Assembly (NCBI GenBank): GCA_934120045.1
Contig: CAKOTF010000002.1
Span: forward strand, 62,001-126,000
Reading direction: 5' to 3'
Source: an uncultured Clostridia bacterium
GTDB taxonomy: Bacteria; Bacillota; Clostridia; TANB77; CAG-508
DNA length: 64,000 bases
The notes under the pieces are model-generated. The model did no database searches. It worked only from the letters and a program-made list of their open reading frames with translations, and was not told the origin of the DNA. Of the stretch, positions 27,401 to 35,537 are shown piece by piece. A program made the position numbers and the translations under genes. How positions within the stretch are numbered: the first letter of the stretch is position 1; every line of letters starts with the position of its first letter.

Positions 27401-29154
27401 GGTACAACAAGTCCTGTTATATGTGTTACTTTTACATCAAAATCATATTTTTCATTATTATATACATAATTTTTATTTGCTATGATTTCATATGTATAAT
27501 TTTGAAGTTCATAATTTTCAATTGTTACATATCTTCCAGCAATTTCTTTATCTTTATAGTATAATGAAATCATTGCATATTCTACATCATAATGGTTTTG
27601 TAATTCTATTTTATAATTATAATTTCCATCTTTTCCTACGTTTATCTTTTCTTTGCTTTCGCCATTAAATGATATATAAAATTCATCTTGTAAATCGTTA
27701 CCATATATTGCTTTTGGAACAAATCCCCATATATTTATTGTATCTGTACTCTTATATAATGTTCTATCTGTATAAATATAAGAATTTGAATAATATAATT
27801 CTTTATTGTAATTATATACACCCACAATTAGTTTGTTTTCTGTGTTACCAATTTTTAAGTATTTTATTGTTTCTGTTGTATCTGATGTAAATTTTGCAAT
27901 TCCTTCTGAATTTGTTGTTTTTTCTTCATTTTCATATTTTACCTTAATATTTGAAGCAATTCCGTTTTCATCTGCCACCCATACAAGAATATCATTTTCT
28001 GTATTTGTAACATATGCATTCAAATTATTTATTTGAATTGGAGTATTAAATAATTCTGAACCATTTTTATTTTTTATTATTGCAACATAATATCCATCTT
28101 GTAATGTTCTTGTTAATCTTATTCCATTTTCTATTAAATTAAAATCTACTTTTTGTAAATCTGTTGCTTTTGAATAATCTTTAGTTTGTAAATATTCTAT
28201 AAAACTATCTGAACTATCAAATTTTCCAATTTCAACATTTGTAATTTCACTATTTCCATTTGTTTGATAATATAATGATATATTTTCATTTGAATTATAA
28301 GTATTTATATTATCAATTGAATTTGATATATTTTCATATATTTCTGTAATTCCTGTATCATTATTTACACTAAATGAAAAAGTATAATTATCTTCTAATT
28401 CTTGATCATATATTTTTAATCCTTTTTTTACTGTTACAGTATATTGAGTTTGGTCTTTTAAGCCATCACTTGGTATAAATCTGTAAACTTTTCCTTTTTG
28501 TTCCCATGTTCCTTCAACTTCTGGTACTATTTGAACATATTCTTCAAAATTTTCTATATTTGAATAAGACATTTCAATTTCTATATTGGAACTTGTTAAC
28601 ACTCTATCTGCTCTATTTGTTGGATAGGTATTTGTTACACTTAATTTGTTTGATGTTTGATATGCCCAACTATCTTTTGTTATTTTATCTTTTACATATT
28701 GTAATTTTACAATTGTATTATCTGGAATATTTTGTTTAAATTTTAATTTATATTGTCCATCTTTACCTGTTTTTTCTATAGAATATTCTAATGCTGGTTC
28801 TATATACAAACTTTTCTTTACACTTTCTATATTGGCATCTTTATCTGTATATATTATAAATTCTGAATCTTCTGATAAAATTTGATCAGATATTTTCGTT
28901 GGTTCTATTTTTGTTATTGATATTGTTTGAATTTGAGTAGAATCAAATTTCATGAAATTCATTCCTAATGCGAATATAATCACAAATACTGCTGCAATAG
29001 ATGTAATAGTTATTATCTTTTTATACTTCTTATTCTTTTTACTTTTTTGTTCATTTATTATTTTTTTCATATTATTTTCAAATTCTTCTGAAGGTAAAAT
29101 TTTATTTTCAAATTTTTGCTTTAATATTTTATCTATTTCATCATCTCTATCCAT
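24421..29154 (-). CDS. Anti-sigma-like tail fused to membrane-anchored alpha-2-macroglobulin-like protein
   Basis: 1577 residues. Residues 1-46 are a charged cytoplasmic tail (KILPSEEFENNMKKII) like short anti-sigma regions; 47-67 is the one membrane helix. Outside follow Ig-like domains including a Big_5-type domain (about 160-260), an MG2-type motif YIYTDRTLYKSTDTINIWG (about 455), DKTEYKPGDEVNLTI with SVVNEAVFAVQ (about 928-965), a glycine-rich stretch near 1005, the A2M core FGDTAYFDTVYTD..GVASVKFKLPDN (about 1010) and a helical C-terminal region. No CGEQ thioester is seen. A2M proteins trap proteases. The start overlaps the sigma gene by eight bases, so this probably senses surface damage or proteases and holds the sigma factor (inference). 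Confidence 0.8.
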   Translation of the reverse strand: MDRDDEIDKILKQKFENKILPSEEFENNMKKIINEQKSKKNKKYKKIITITSIAAVFVIIFALGMNFMKFDSTQIQTISITKIEPTKISDQILSEDSEFIIYTDKDANIESVKKSLYIEPALEYSIEKTGKDGQYKLKFKQNIPDNTIVKLQYVKDKITKDSWAYQTSNKLSVTNTYPTNRADRVLTSSNIEIEMSYSNIENFEEYVQIVPEVEGTWEQKGKVYRFIPSDGLKDQTQYTVTVKKGLKIYDQELEDNYTFSFSVNNDTGITEIYENISNSIDNINTYNSNENISLYYQTNGNSEITNVEIGKFDSSDSFIEYLQTKDYSKATDLQKVDFNLIENGIRLTRTLQDGYYVAIIKNKNGSELFNTPIQINNLNAYVTNTENDILVWVADENGIASNIKVKYENEEKTTNSEGIAKFTSDTTETIKYLKIGNTENKLIVGVYNYNKELYYSNSYIYTDRTLYKSTDTINIWGFVPKAIYGNDLQDEFYISFNGESKEKINVGKDGNYNYKIELQNHYDVEYAMISLYYKDKEIAGRYVTIENYELQNYTYEIIANKNYVYNNEKYDFDVKVTHITGLVVPNKKVLVRFNGQELLEKTDENGIAHFSVDIEKDDEKTYITTYMYMEVYNGDLEEYNDTATTKDVELIYRDIYTTVNNTGSNYELSAYKLQKDKEVEVSYDLKELYDGEYNTTVEIDLKESRNEKKVVKYELDKYTKTNKPVYDYVITENTQKITEINMKNGKMSYDVSSLKMKDNTEVYSYTYTLIFKLQDRSGKEIEIKKIIYRDEKDVELGYSYGFFSNLGRLAYKQNISYYYDIFRYFLKADVTNFNIGDTAKFTLSESIANKGNQEIDNNGKLLLISAQENILTTKITDKSEIEYKFEEKDFPGCKITSAYYYNGKFYRMPIYYYDFNEETRKVDIDIKSDKTEYKPGDEVNLTIKTTNNNKPIKTFVNISVVNEAVFAVQEDSTEIVSTIYQDPEYPIYTYSSYFDFISKEPDGFGGGGGDTRGNFGDTAYFDTVYTDSNGVASVKFKLPDNVTTYRVTVHSANEDVYVGVNKIDITSKLDFFIQSTEPRNVKTTDDLVLNATSIASEQYNVKYQFTIEELNKTLEAEETTNSITTVNFGKLDYGTYHVVIRGSGNNQEDAITYPINIIESAQEVKKYTKININETPEIKPTKNPIVLEIYNRNMEKYIDYIDFIENTLTERLDTQIAYNEIQKIRTKYYGSSNNQVNINMAKYRDTKNYTDYLKNLENANTDIVLTALIQYYAKDYISGLNIDPFINDDNNLFEQYLLASANQKTVLTDLLQLKEEKDIENYNKLLVTLSLEFLGDYQNAKDLYNQIELNNEEKEEYKSIIAIIETFINKENSSKLIDELIANSPEDEYLRFAILSFFQNNETDISNEEEIKIISSNINETIKLNGMSVKSYIINNKDLDIIKFETNSNNIVVRYYYQTLLENIESENISEDMSIKITGNLKKNSTIYLQINCNDTEAKELRIALPNSLRLANTENLKGYWIMNNAIDYISVYKQKGYSSIKIPLIVTLDGNYKFENIVNNQNGIYHISNSLDLDIK

Positions 29155-29677
29155 TCAAATCCTCCTTTCTTGTATTTTCATCTAAGAAAATACTTTCTAA
29201 TTTTTTTCTTGCTCTTGATAATCTTGATTTTACTGTTCCTTCTGGTAATTTTTGAATTTCTGAAATCTCTTTTATGCTAAAATCTTCAAAATAATATAAT
29301 ATAACCATTGTTTTCAAATCTTCATCTAGTTTTTTTATGGCTTGTCTTACTCCAAAATCATCATATTTATCATTATAAACTAAATCTGTTTGATTGTAAT
29401 TTTCTAAATATATAATTTTTTTGTTTTGTCTATGAATTTTATTACATTCATTAATTAAAATTCTAATAAGCCACGTCTTAAAAAATTCTGCATTTTTCAA
29501 TGTATGTATTTTTTCAAAAACAATTACTGTTGTATTTGAAATTGCATCAGATATTTCTTCTTCTGTTTTTAAAATACTGAATGCTACTCTATACATAGAT
29601 TTCATGTTTTCCATTAAAAGATTACCAATTTCATCTACATTGCCATTCCTGGCTTTTTCTACTTTTTCGGTATCCAT
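29147..29677 (-). CDS. ECF-type RNA polymerase sigma factor
   Basis: 176 residues. Region 2 (MYRVAFSILKTEEEISDAIS, then FFKTWLIRILINEC) and region 4 (VILYYFEDFSIKEISEIQKL, EGTVKSRLSRARKKL) are clear, with a linker and no region 1 or 3: the ECF plan. Translationally coupled to the A2M gene by overlap ATGGATAG. Targets unknown; autoregulation would be usual. One of the 134-bp three-hairpin repeats lies in its upstream region. Confidence 0.9.
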   Translation of the reverse strand: MDTEKVEKARNGNVDEIGNLLMENMKSMYRVAFSILKTEEEISDAISNTTVIVFEKIHTLKNAEFFKTWLIRILINECNKIHRQNKKIIYLENYNQTDLVYNDKYDDFGVRQAIKKLDEDLKTMVILYYFEDFSIKEISEIQKLPEGTVKSRLSRARKKLESIFLDENTRKEDLNG

Positions 29678-29792
29678 ATTTTCTCCCTTCTATATCTTTA
29701 TACTCTTTAGATGTTTTTCTACATTATTTGGTTCACATATTTTTAATTTTTTATTTTTTCTACTATTTTTTATTAAATTCAAGTTTTTGTTA

Positions 29793-29926
29793 GAACAAAG
29801 TGACGTAGTCGCCCTTTGTTCTCGCCCGATTTGAGTTTTCGACTAAAAGGAGAAAATCTCAAAGGGCTAGCGATTATAGCTTTTATACTAGAAAGTTCAG
29901 AGAACTTTCCTAGTATATAAAAAAAT
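29793..29926. repeat. Three-hairpin dispersed repeat, copy 1
   Basis: About 133 bases, nearly identical to 37147-37280 (five substitutions and one 2-base gap by eye). Hairpin A: GAACAAAG...CTTTGTTC with inner GAC/GTC. Hairpin B: TCGCCC closing with GGGC.AGCGA, enclosing TTTGAG/CTCAAA and TTTTC/GAAAA. Hairpin C: ATACTAGAAAGTTC with GAACTTTCCTAGTAT. It abuts the T-run of the terminator at 29921-29967 and precedes the ECF sigma gene. It holds no gene. Nature unknown: non-autonomous mobile repeat or structured RNA. Confidence 0.85.
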
Positions 29927-29967
29927 AAGAATTTCTATATAATTTTCATCACATAGAAATTCTTATT
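29921..29967 (-). terminator. Terminator
   Basis: A 15-bp perfect stem (29924-29938 with 29953-29967); the minus-strand T-run merges with the edge of the repeat. It ends the ligA-side transcript. Confidence 0.85.
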
Positions 29968-29974
29968 AATGTCT

Positions 29975-30229
29975 TTATGAGTTAAATTCATCCAGTATTC
30001 CAACTTTGTATTCAATGTTTTCCATATGTGGAAATATTTCTTTCACTCTTTTTAATGTAAGCATTGTCATTTTAGGTTGTGGATTTTTGGGGTCATCTGA
30101 CAACAATTTTTGTGTATAGCAATTTTTGGCAGTTCTAAATAATACATATCGATTTCGTACATATGTATAATAAATTTGATATCCATTTTTTAAATCTAAC
30201 CACATATCTTCAAATGTATAATTTTCCAC
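29975..30229 (-). CDS. Small protein of unknown function
   Basis: 84 residues, soluble, rich in tyrosine, with MENYTFEDMWLDLKNGYQIY at the start and FRTAKNCYTQKL in the middle. No recognised domain. It has an AAGGAGG site and starts 15 bases after ligA, so it is probably co-transcribed with ligA. Confidence 0.6.
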   Translation of the reverse strand: MENYTFEDMWLDLKNGYQIYYTYVRNRYVLFRTAKNCYTQKLLSDDPKNPQPKMTMLTLKRVKEIFPHMENIEYKVGILDEFNS

Positions 30230-30244
30230 TAATTTTCCTCCTTG

Positions 30245-32245
30245 TTATTTACACATTTCTTCAAATTCATTTTCACTAATAATTTGTACTCCTAAACTTT
30301 GTGCTTTTGTAAGTTTACTTCCTGCATCTTCTCCTGCCAATAAATAAGTTGTTTTTTTAGATACAGAACTTGATGTTTTTCCTCCAAATTTTTCTATAAT
30401 ATTTGATGCTTCTTCTCTTGAATATTTTTCAAGTGAACCTGTTAATACAAAAGTTTTTCCTGCAAATCTGTCATCTTCATTTTCTTCTTTTTGTCTTTCC
30501 ATGTTTACACCTGCATCTTTTAATCTTTTCAACAAGTCTTTTGTTTGTTCTTGAGAGAAAAATTCATTTATACTATTTGCTACAATTGGTCCAACCTCAT
30601 CTACTTGACTTAAATCTTCAATTGATGCATTTGATAAATTATCCATATTTTCATATGTTTTTGCTAATACTTTAGCAGCTTTTACTCCTACATGTCTTAT
30701 TCCTAATGCTGTTATTAATCTATATAAATCATTTTGCTTGCTTATATTTATACTATCTATTAAATTTTGAGCAAATTTTTTACCATTTTTCTTTAATGAT
30801 GCTAAATCTTCAAATTCTAAGTCATATATATCTGCAATATTTGAAATCATTTTCTTTTCAAGTAATATTCCTATAATATTTTCACCTAGCCCATCTATAT
30901 TCATTGCTTCTCTTGATACAAAATGTACTAAATTTCTATATAATTTTGCTGGACATTCTATTCCTGTACATCTTACTGCAGACTCTCCTTCTTCTCTTAC
31001 TGTTTCTGCACCACATACTGGGCAATGTGTTGGCATGACAAATTCTTTTTCTGTTCCATCTCTTTTTTCTACAACTGCTCGTACTATTTCTGGTATTACA
31101 TCACCTGCTTTTTGGATTATAACTCTATCACCTATTTTTAATCCTTTTTCTTTAACAAAATCTTCATTGTGTAATGTTGTTTTTGATATAAGTGATCCAG
31201 CAACTCTAACTGGTTCTAATATTGCAAGTGGAGTTATTACCCCTGTCCTTCCTACTTGAAATTCTATATCTTTTAAAACTGTTTCTTTTTGTTCTGGTGG
31301 ATATTTATATGCAATTGCCCATTTGGGAACTTTTGATGTTGTTCCTAAAATTGTTCTTAATTTTAAATTATCTACTTTAACAACTGCCCCATCTATTCCA
31401 AATGTTAAATTTTCTCTATCTTCTCCTATTTTATTTATTGCTTTTTTTACTTCTTCTATATTTGAACATGGTATACGAACAGGATTTACATTAAATCCTA
31501 ATTTTTCTAAATATTCTAATTCTTCAAAGTGTGAATTAAATTCTTTTCCTTCTATTTTTTGAACATTAAATATATAAATATTTAATGGTCTTTTTTTAGT
31601 TATATTACTATCTAATTGTCTTAATGAACCTGCTGCTGCATTTCTTGCATTTGCAAATAATTCTTCTTCATTTTCTTCTCTTTCTTGATTCATCTTTTCG
31701 AATTCTTTTTTAGATATAAATACTTCTCCCCTAACAGTTATATTTATTTTTTCTGGTAATTCTTGAGGTATTGTTTTTATGGTTTTTAAGTTTTCAGTTA
31801 CATCTTCTCCAACTAGTCCATTTCCTCTAGTTGCTCCTCTTACAAGTTTTCCATCTTTATATTCTAATGCTGATGATAAACCATCTATTTTTGTTTCAAC
31901 AACATATTTTACTTCATCTATTCCATTTTCACTTGCTATTTTTTTTACTCTTTCATCAAATGCTTCAATTTCTTCAAAATTAAATACATCTTGTAAACTT
32001 TGAAGTGGTACTTCGTGTTCTACCTTAGCAAATCCTTCTTTTACATGTCCACCTACTTTTTGTGTTAATGAATCTTTTGTTATAAATTCTGGATTTTGAC
32101 TTTCTAATGTTCTTAATTCTAACATCATCATATCATATTCAAAATCAGTTATTTCTGGTTTATCATCATCATAATATTTTTTCGCATAATATTCTGTTTT
32201 TTTTCTAAGTTCTTCTATTCTTTCTTTTGCTCGTTTTTTATCCAT
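30245..32245 (-). CDS. ligA: NAD-dependent DNA ligase
   Basis: 666 residues, complete. Seals nicks in replication and repair using NAD. The adenylated lysine is in VETKIDGLSSALEY (about 112), nucleotidyltransferase motifs GEDVTEN and GRTGVITPLAIL follow, then the OB fold, a four-cysteine zinc finger (CPVCGAE ... CTGIECPAK), helix-hairpin-helix repeats and a C-terminal BRCT domain (about 590-666). Confidence 0.97.
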   Translation of the reverse strand: MDKKRAKERIEELRKKTEYYAKKYYDDDKPEITDFEYDMMMLELRTLESQNPEFITKDSLTQKVGGHVKEGFAKVEHEVPLQSLQDVFNFEEIEAFDERVKKIASENGIDEVKYVVETKIDGLSSALEYKDGKLVRGATRGNGLVGEDVTENLKTIKTIPQELPEKINITVRGEVFISKKEFEKMNQEREENEEELFANARNAAAGSLRQLDSNITKKRPLNIYIFNVQKIEGKEFNSHFEELEYLEKLGFNVNPVRIPCSNIEEVKKAINKIGEDRENLTFGIDGAVVKVDNLKLRTILGTTSKVPKWAIAYKYPPEQKETVLKDIEFQVGRTGVITPLAILEPVRVAGSLISKTTLHNEDFVKEKGLKIGDRVIIQKAGDVIPEIVRAVVEKRDGTEKEFVMPTHCPVCGAETVREEGESAVRCTGIECPAKLYRNLVHFVSREAMNIDGLGENIIGILLEKKMISNIADIYDLEFEDLASLKKNGKKFAQNLIDSINISKQNDLYRLITALGIRHVGVKAAKVLAKTYENMDNLSNASIEDLSQVDEVGPIVANSINEFFSQEQTKDLLKRLKDAGVNMERQKEENEDDRFAGKTFVLTGSLEKYSREEASNIIEKFGGKTSSSVSKKTTYLLAGEDAGSKLTKAQSLGVQIISENEFEEMCK

Positions 32246-32335
32246 ATTTATAATTTCCTCCTAATGTATAAATTATCTTTGTAAAATTTTCATTTTGATT
32301 ATATCATTGTTAATAAAAAAATTCTATATAAGTTA

Positions 32336-32370
32336 TAAAAATAGAGTAGAAATTTTTATTTTTCTACTCC
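32336..32370 (-). terminator. Terminator of the sortase gene
   Basis: GAGTAGAAA pairs with TTTCTACTC; on the minus strand ATTTTT follows. Confidence 0.8.
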
Positions 32371-32390
32371 ATCTTTATTATATTTATATT

Positions 32391-33110
32391 TTATGCATCT
32401 GCTTTTGCTAAAATAATTAAACGTGCTTTACTGTCATCTGTACATGTTGTTAATGATATTTCTACAGCACCTTGTGTATCTCTTGTCATATATTCTGTAT
32501 CTGTATCATCTGTTTCAAACTTATCATAAATTGTATATGTCATTCTTTTTCCTTCTAAATCTGTAATATAAATCTTATCACCAATATTTAATTTTTTATT
32601 ATTTGAGAAAAAGTTACTATTTCTATAATTGTGTCCTGCAATTACTGTATTTCCTGGTTTATTTAAACCACTACCTTGAGTATTTTGTTCTCCTGTTGTT
32701 GAATATACAACACATACTGCTGTTTCTAATGATGATTTAGAATATTCTGAGTATGATATTATTGGACTTTTTAAACCTGTTGTTGGTATTTCGATTTTTC
32801 CTGCTGTTAAAAATCCATTATATTTCATTCCTTCTCCAGAACTTGTATTTGTTCCAGTTGATGTTGAGTCTGTTGTTGGTGTTTCAATTGGATCTGTTAT
32901 TGGATTATCATCAATTTTTGTATCTGTTGTTTCTTCTTTTTTAGTATTTTGACTTATGTTTTCACTCCAAGAATCTGCAAAATCTTCTGCTTCTTTCTTG
33001 CTATTTTCACTTGCTATAAATTTATATCCTAAAAATCCTATTATTCCAACAATTGCTATTATGATAACTATTAATAAAACTGTTAAAAAAGTACTGTATT
33101 TACTATTCAT
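32391..33110 (-). CDS. Sortase
   Basis: 239 residues from the ATG at 33110, placed behind AAGGGATGG; an ATG at 33128 is the alternative. One N-terminal membrane helix (about 5-28), a serine/threonine-rich linker, then the sortase beta-barrel with catalytic H160 (IAGHNYRN), C223 (LTTCTDD) and R230. Membrane transpeptidase that joins sorting-signal proteins to the wall. Class is uncertain; the TTC motif and linker resemble class D or E. A likely substrate, ending with an LPHTG signal, is encoded at 45694-46038. Confidence 0.88.
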   Translation of the reverse strand: MNSKYSTFLTVLLIVIIIAIVGIIGFLGYKFIASENSKKEAEDFADSWSENISQNTKKEETTDTKIDDNPITDPIETPTTDSTSTGTNTSSGEGMKYNGFLTAGKIEIPTTGLKSPIISYSEYSKSSLETAVCVVYSTTGEQNTQGSGLNKPGNTVIAGHNYRNSNFFSNNKKLNIGDKIYITDLEGKRMTYTIYDKFETDDTDTEYMTRDTQGAVEISLTTCTDDSKARLIILAKADA

Positions 33111-33208
33111 ATCTACCATCCCTTTCATATATAATCTAAAATTCTCGTTAAGACCTATAAATTTATTATATCATATTTGTTAAAAAAAAGATAGCCATTT
33201 TAGTAAAT

Positions 33209-33556
33209 TTATACTATTTTTTCTCCAAGTTTTTTACCAGCTAATAAATGAAAGTGTAAGTGTCCTACTTCTTGACCTCCATCTTTACCACAATTTACAA
33301 TTACTCTATATCCTTTTTCTTTGAAACCTTGCTTTTCTGCAATTTCATTAATAACTTTATATATTTTTGAAATTACTTTTTCATCTCCATCTTCCATTGT
33401 TGCAAGTGATGTTATATGCTTTTTTGGTATTACTAATACATGTATTGGTGCTGCTGGATTTATATCTTTAAATGCTAATACATCTTCATCTTCATATATT
33501 TTACTTGATGGTATTTCTCCTTTTATAATTCTGCAAAATAAACAATTTTCTTCCAT
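33209..33556 (-). CDS. hinT: HIT-family nucleotide-binding protein (HinT-like)
   Basis: 115 residues. Purine nucleoside phosphoramidase family. FCRIIKGEIPSSKIYEDEDV at the N-terminus, PIHVLVIPKKHI in the middle and the HxHxH triad at H99, H101 and H103 (GHLHFHLL). Normal length. Located downstream of alaS behind an unusual long hairpin region. Confidence 0.93.
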   Translation of the reverse strand: MEENCLFCRIIKGEIPSSKIYEDEDVLAFKDINPAAPIHVLVIPKKHITSLATMEDGDEKVISKIYKVINEIAEKQGFKEKGYRVIVNCGKDGGQEVGHLHFHLLAGKKLGEKIV

Positions 33557-33585
33557 ATTAATCTCCTTCTAATTAAATTTTATTA

Positions 33586-33674
33586 TTTTGAAAAATATAA
33601 CTATTGAATAAAGCAAAGACTTGTAGGTATGACCCTAGTTATGTTTTTGCTATGAAATAGTTATATTTTCAAAA
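33586..33674. other. Long nested hairpin between alaS and hinT
   Basis: An outer stem pairs 33586-33605 with 33656-33674 (19 bp with one bulge). Inside, AGCAAA (33612-33617) pairs with TTTGCT (33646-33651), and TAGG pairs with CCTA around the loop. No T-run follows on either strand, so it is not a simple terminator. It could be a structured leader of hinT, an RNA, or a small inverted-repeat element. No known riboswitch was recognised. Confidence 0.55.
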
Positions 33675-33685
33675 TATATATTTAT

Positions 33686-35440
33686 TTAATCTAATATAGC
33701 CTTAATTCTTCTAATTCCTGAAGAACTTGATTCTTCTTTCTTTATTTTGAAGTGTCCTAATTCAGATGTATTAGAAACATGAGGTCCTCCACATAATTCA
33801 ATTGAAACATCACCTATTTTATAAACAGAAACTATATCACCATATTTTTCAATAAACATTGCTTCTGCTCCCATTTTTATTGCATCATCTTTTTTCATTT
33901 CTAAATGCTCTACTGGAATTGCTTCTTTTATCCATTCATTTACTAAGTCTTCTGTTTTTTGTTTTTCTTCATCTGTCATTTTTGCTGGATGTGAAAAGTC
34001 AAATCTCATTCTTTCAGCAGTTATATTACTTCCTCTTTGATGTACATGTGAGCCTAATACTTGTTTTAATGCTGCATTTAATAAATGTGTTGCTGTATGA
34101 TATTTTGTTTCCATTTCTCCTGTTGATGCTAATCCACCTTTGAATTTTTGTTCTGAACCAGCTCTTGATTTTTCTTGGTGTTCTTTAAATAGTTTTTCAA
34201 ATCCTTCTTTATCTATTTTCATTCCATTTTCTATAGCTAGTTCTTCTGTAACTTCTGGTGGGAATCCATAAGTATCATATAATCTAAATACAACTTTACC
34301 TGGTACTATGTTTTCACCTTGTTCTTTAACTTGTCCAACTTCTTTTGCAAATTCTTTTTCACCTTTTTCAAGTGTTTTTACAAATTTATCTTTTTCTTCT
34401 AAGATTACATTTTTTATTATTTCTTTATTTGCTTCAAGTGCTGGATACATTTCTTTTAAATTATCAACATTTATATCTATCAATGTTGATAATTCATCTA
34501 ATGATATTTGAAGTTTATTCATATGTCTTACCATTCTACGAATTAATCTTCTTAATATATATCCTCTGTCAACATTGCTTGGTCTTCCACCATCACATAT
34601 TATCATCATACTTGAACGTAAATGTTCTGCTACAATTCTTCTACTTGCTATATTATCTATTTTTTGTAGCTCAACTAGTTTATCCATAATTGGTGCAAAT
34701 AATTCTGTTTCAAATGGTGTTTCTTTTCCTTCTAATAACATTGTCATTCTTTCTAGTCCTAAACCAGTATCAACATTGTGTTGTTTTAGTTTTGAATATT
34801 TACCATTTTCATCTTTATAGAATTCCATAAATACATTGTTCCAAATTTCAACATATTTACCACATCCACATGATGGATTACATTCTGGTGAACATTTTGG
34901 CTTTCCTGTATCATAAAACATTTCTGTATCTGGTCCACATGGTCCTGTTTCACCTGCAATCCACCAGTTATCATCTTTTCCAAAATAATATATTCTTTCT
35001 TCTGGAATTCCTGCCTTTTTCCAACATGATGCTGTTACTTCATCTCTTGCACAGTCTTCATCTCCAGCAAAACATGTTACTGATAATTTTTCAACTGGTA
35101 TTCCTAATTCTTTTGTTAAGAAATCATAACTCATTTGGATTGATTCTTCTTTAAAATAATCTCCTAATGACCAATTTCCTAGCATTTCAAAATATGTTAA
35201 ATGTCTATTATCTCCAACTTCATCAATATCATTTGTTCTTACACATTTTTGATAATCTGTAAGTCTTGTTCCTGCTGGATGTGGTTCTCCTAATAAATAT
35301 GGTACTAATGGTTGCATTCCAGCTGTTGTAAATAATACTGATGGATCATTTTCTGGGATTAATGGTGCTGATGGTATTACAACATGTCCATGATTTTTAA
35401 AAAATTTTAAATATTTATTTCTTATTTCTATTGCTTTCAT
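33686..35440 (-). CDS. alaS: Alanyl-tRNA synthetase, compact form without C-terminal domain
   Basis: 584 residues; usual bacterial AlaRS has about 870. Catalytic class II core (FTTAGMQPLVPYLLG; DNRHLTYFEMLGNWSLGDYF; VDTGLGLERM) and a full editing domain with zinc ligands HTATHLLNAAL and CGGPHVSNTSELGHF are present. The protein stops at IRRIKAILD, so the oligomerising/DHHA1 and C-Ala part is missing. The downstream DNA shows no continuation in any frame. Charges tRNA-Ala and should still clear Ser or Gly by editing. Compact AlaRS exist in some lineages; here it is probably native, not broken. Confidence 0.9.
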   Translation of the reverse strand: MKAIEIRNKYLKFFKNHGHVVIPSAPLIPENDPSVLFTTAGMQPLVPYLLGEPHPAGTRLTDYQKCVRTNDIDEVGDNRHLTYFEMLGNWSLGDYFKEESIQMSYDFLTKELGIPVEKLSVTCFAGDEDCARDEVTASCWKKAGIPEERIYYFGKDDNWWIAGETGPCGPDTEMFYDTGKPKCSPECNPSCGCGKYVEIWNNVFMEFYKDENGKYSKLKQHNVDTGLGLERMTMLLEGKETPFETELFAPIMDKLVELQKIDNIASRRIVAEHLRSSMMIICDGGRPSNVDRGYILRRLIRRMVRHMNKLQISLDELSTLIDINVDNLKEMYPALEANKEIIKNVILEEKDKFVKTLEKGEKEFAKEVGQVKEQGENIVPGKVVFRLYDTYGFPPEVTEELAIENGMKIDKEGFEKLFKEHQEKSRAGSEQKFKGGLASTGEMETKYHTATHLLNAALKQVLGSHVHQRGSNITAERMRFDFSHPAKMTDEEKQKTEDLVNEWIKEAIPVEHLEMKKDDAIKMGAEAMFIEKYGDIVSVYKIGDVSIELCGGPHVSNTSELGHFKIKKEESSSSGIRRIKAILD

Positions 35441-35537
35441 TTTATTTTTCTCCTATCTAATTCCACTTTTTACGGATTTTATTATACTCTAAAAAGTGTG
35501 AAAAATCAATACTTTGATTCTATTTTATCATTCTCTC

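Noticed and set aside
26952..28740. Several hydrophobic open frames on the plus strand opposite the A2M gene
   Set aside because: They are leucine/tyrosine-rich mirror frames of an AT-rich coding strand, without ribosome-binding sites or recognised domains.
29793..29926. CRISPR array or repeat-spacer unit
   Set aside because: Only two copies 7 kb apart, each with internal hairpins, and no regular spacers or cas genes.
33586..33674. Known riboswitch upstream of hinT
   Set aside because: The sequence does not match the cores of preQ1, THF, fluoride, glycine or T-box motifs that I know; left as unassigned structure.
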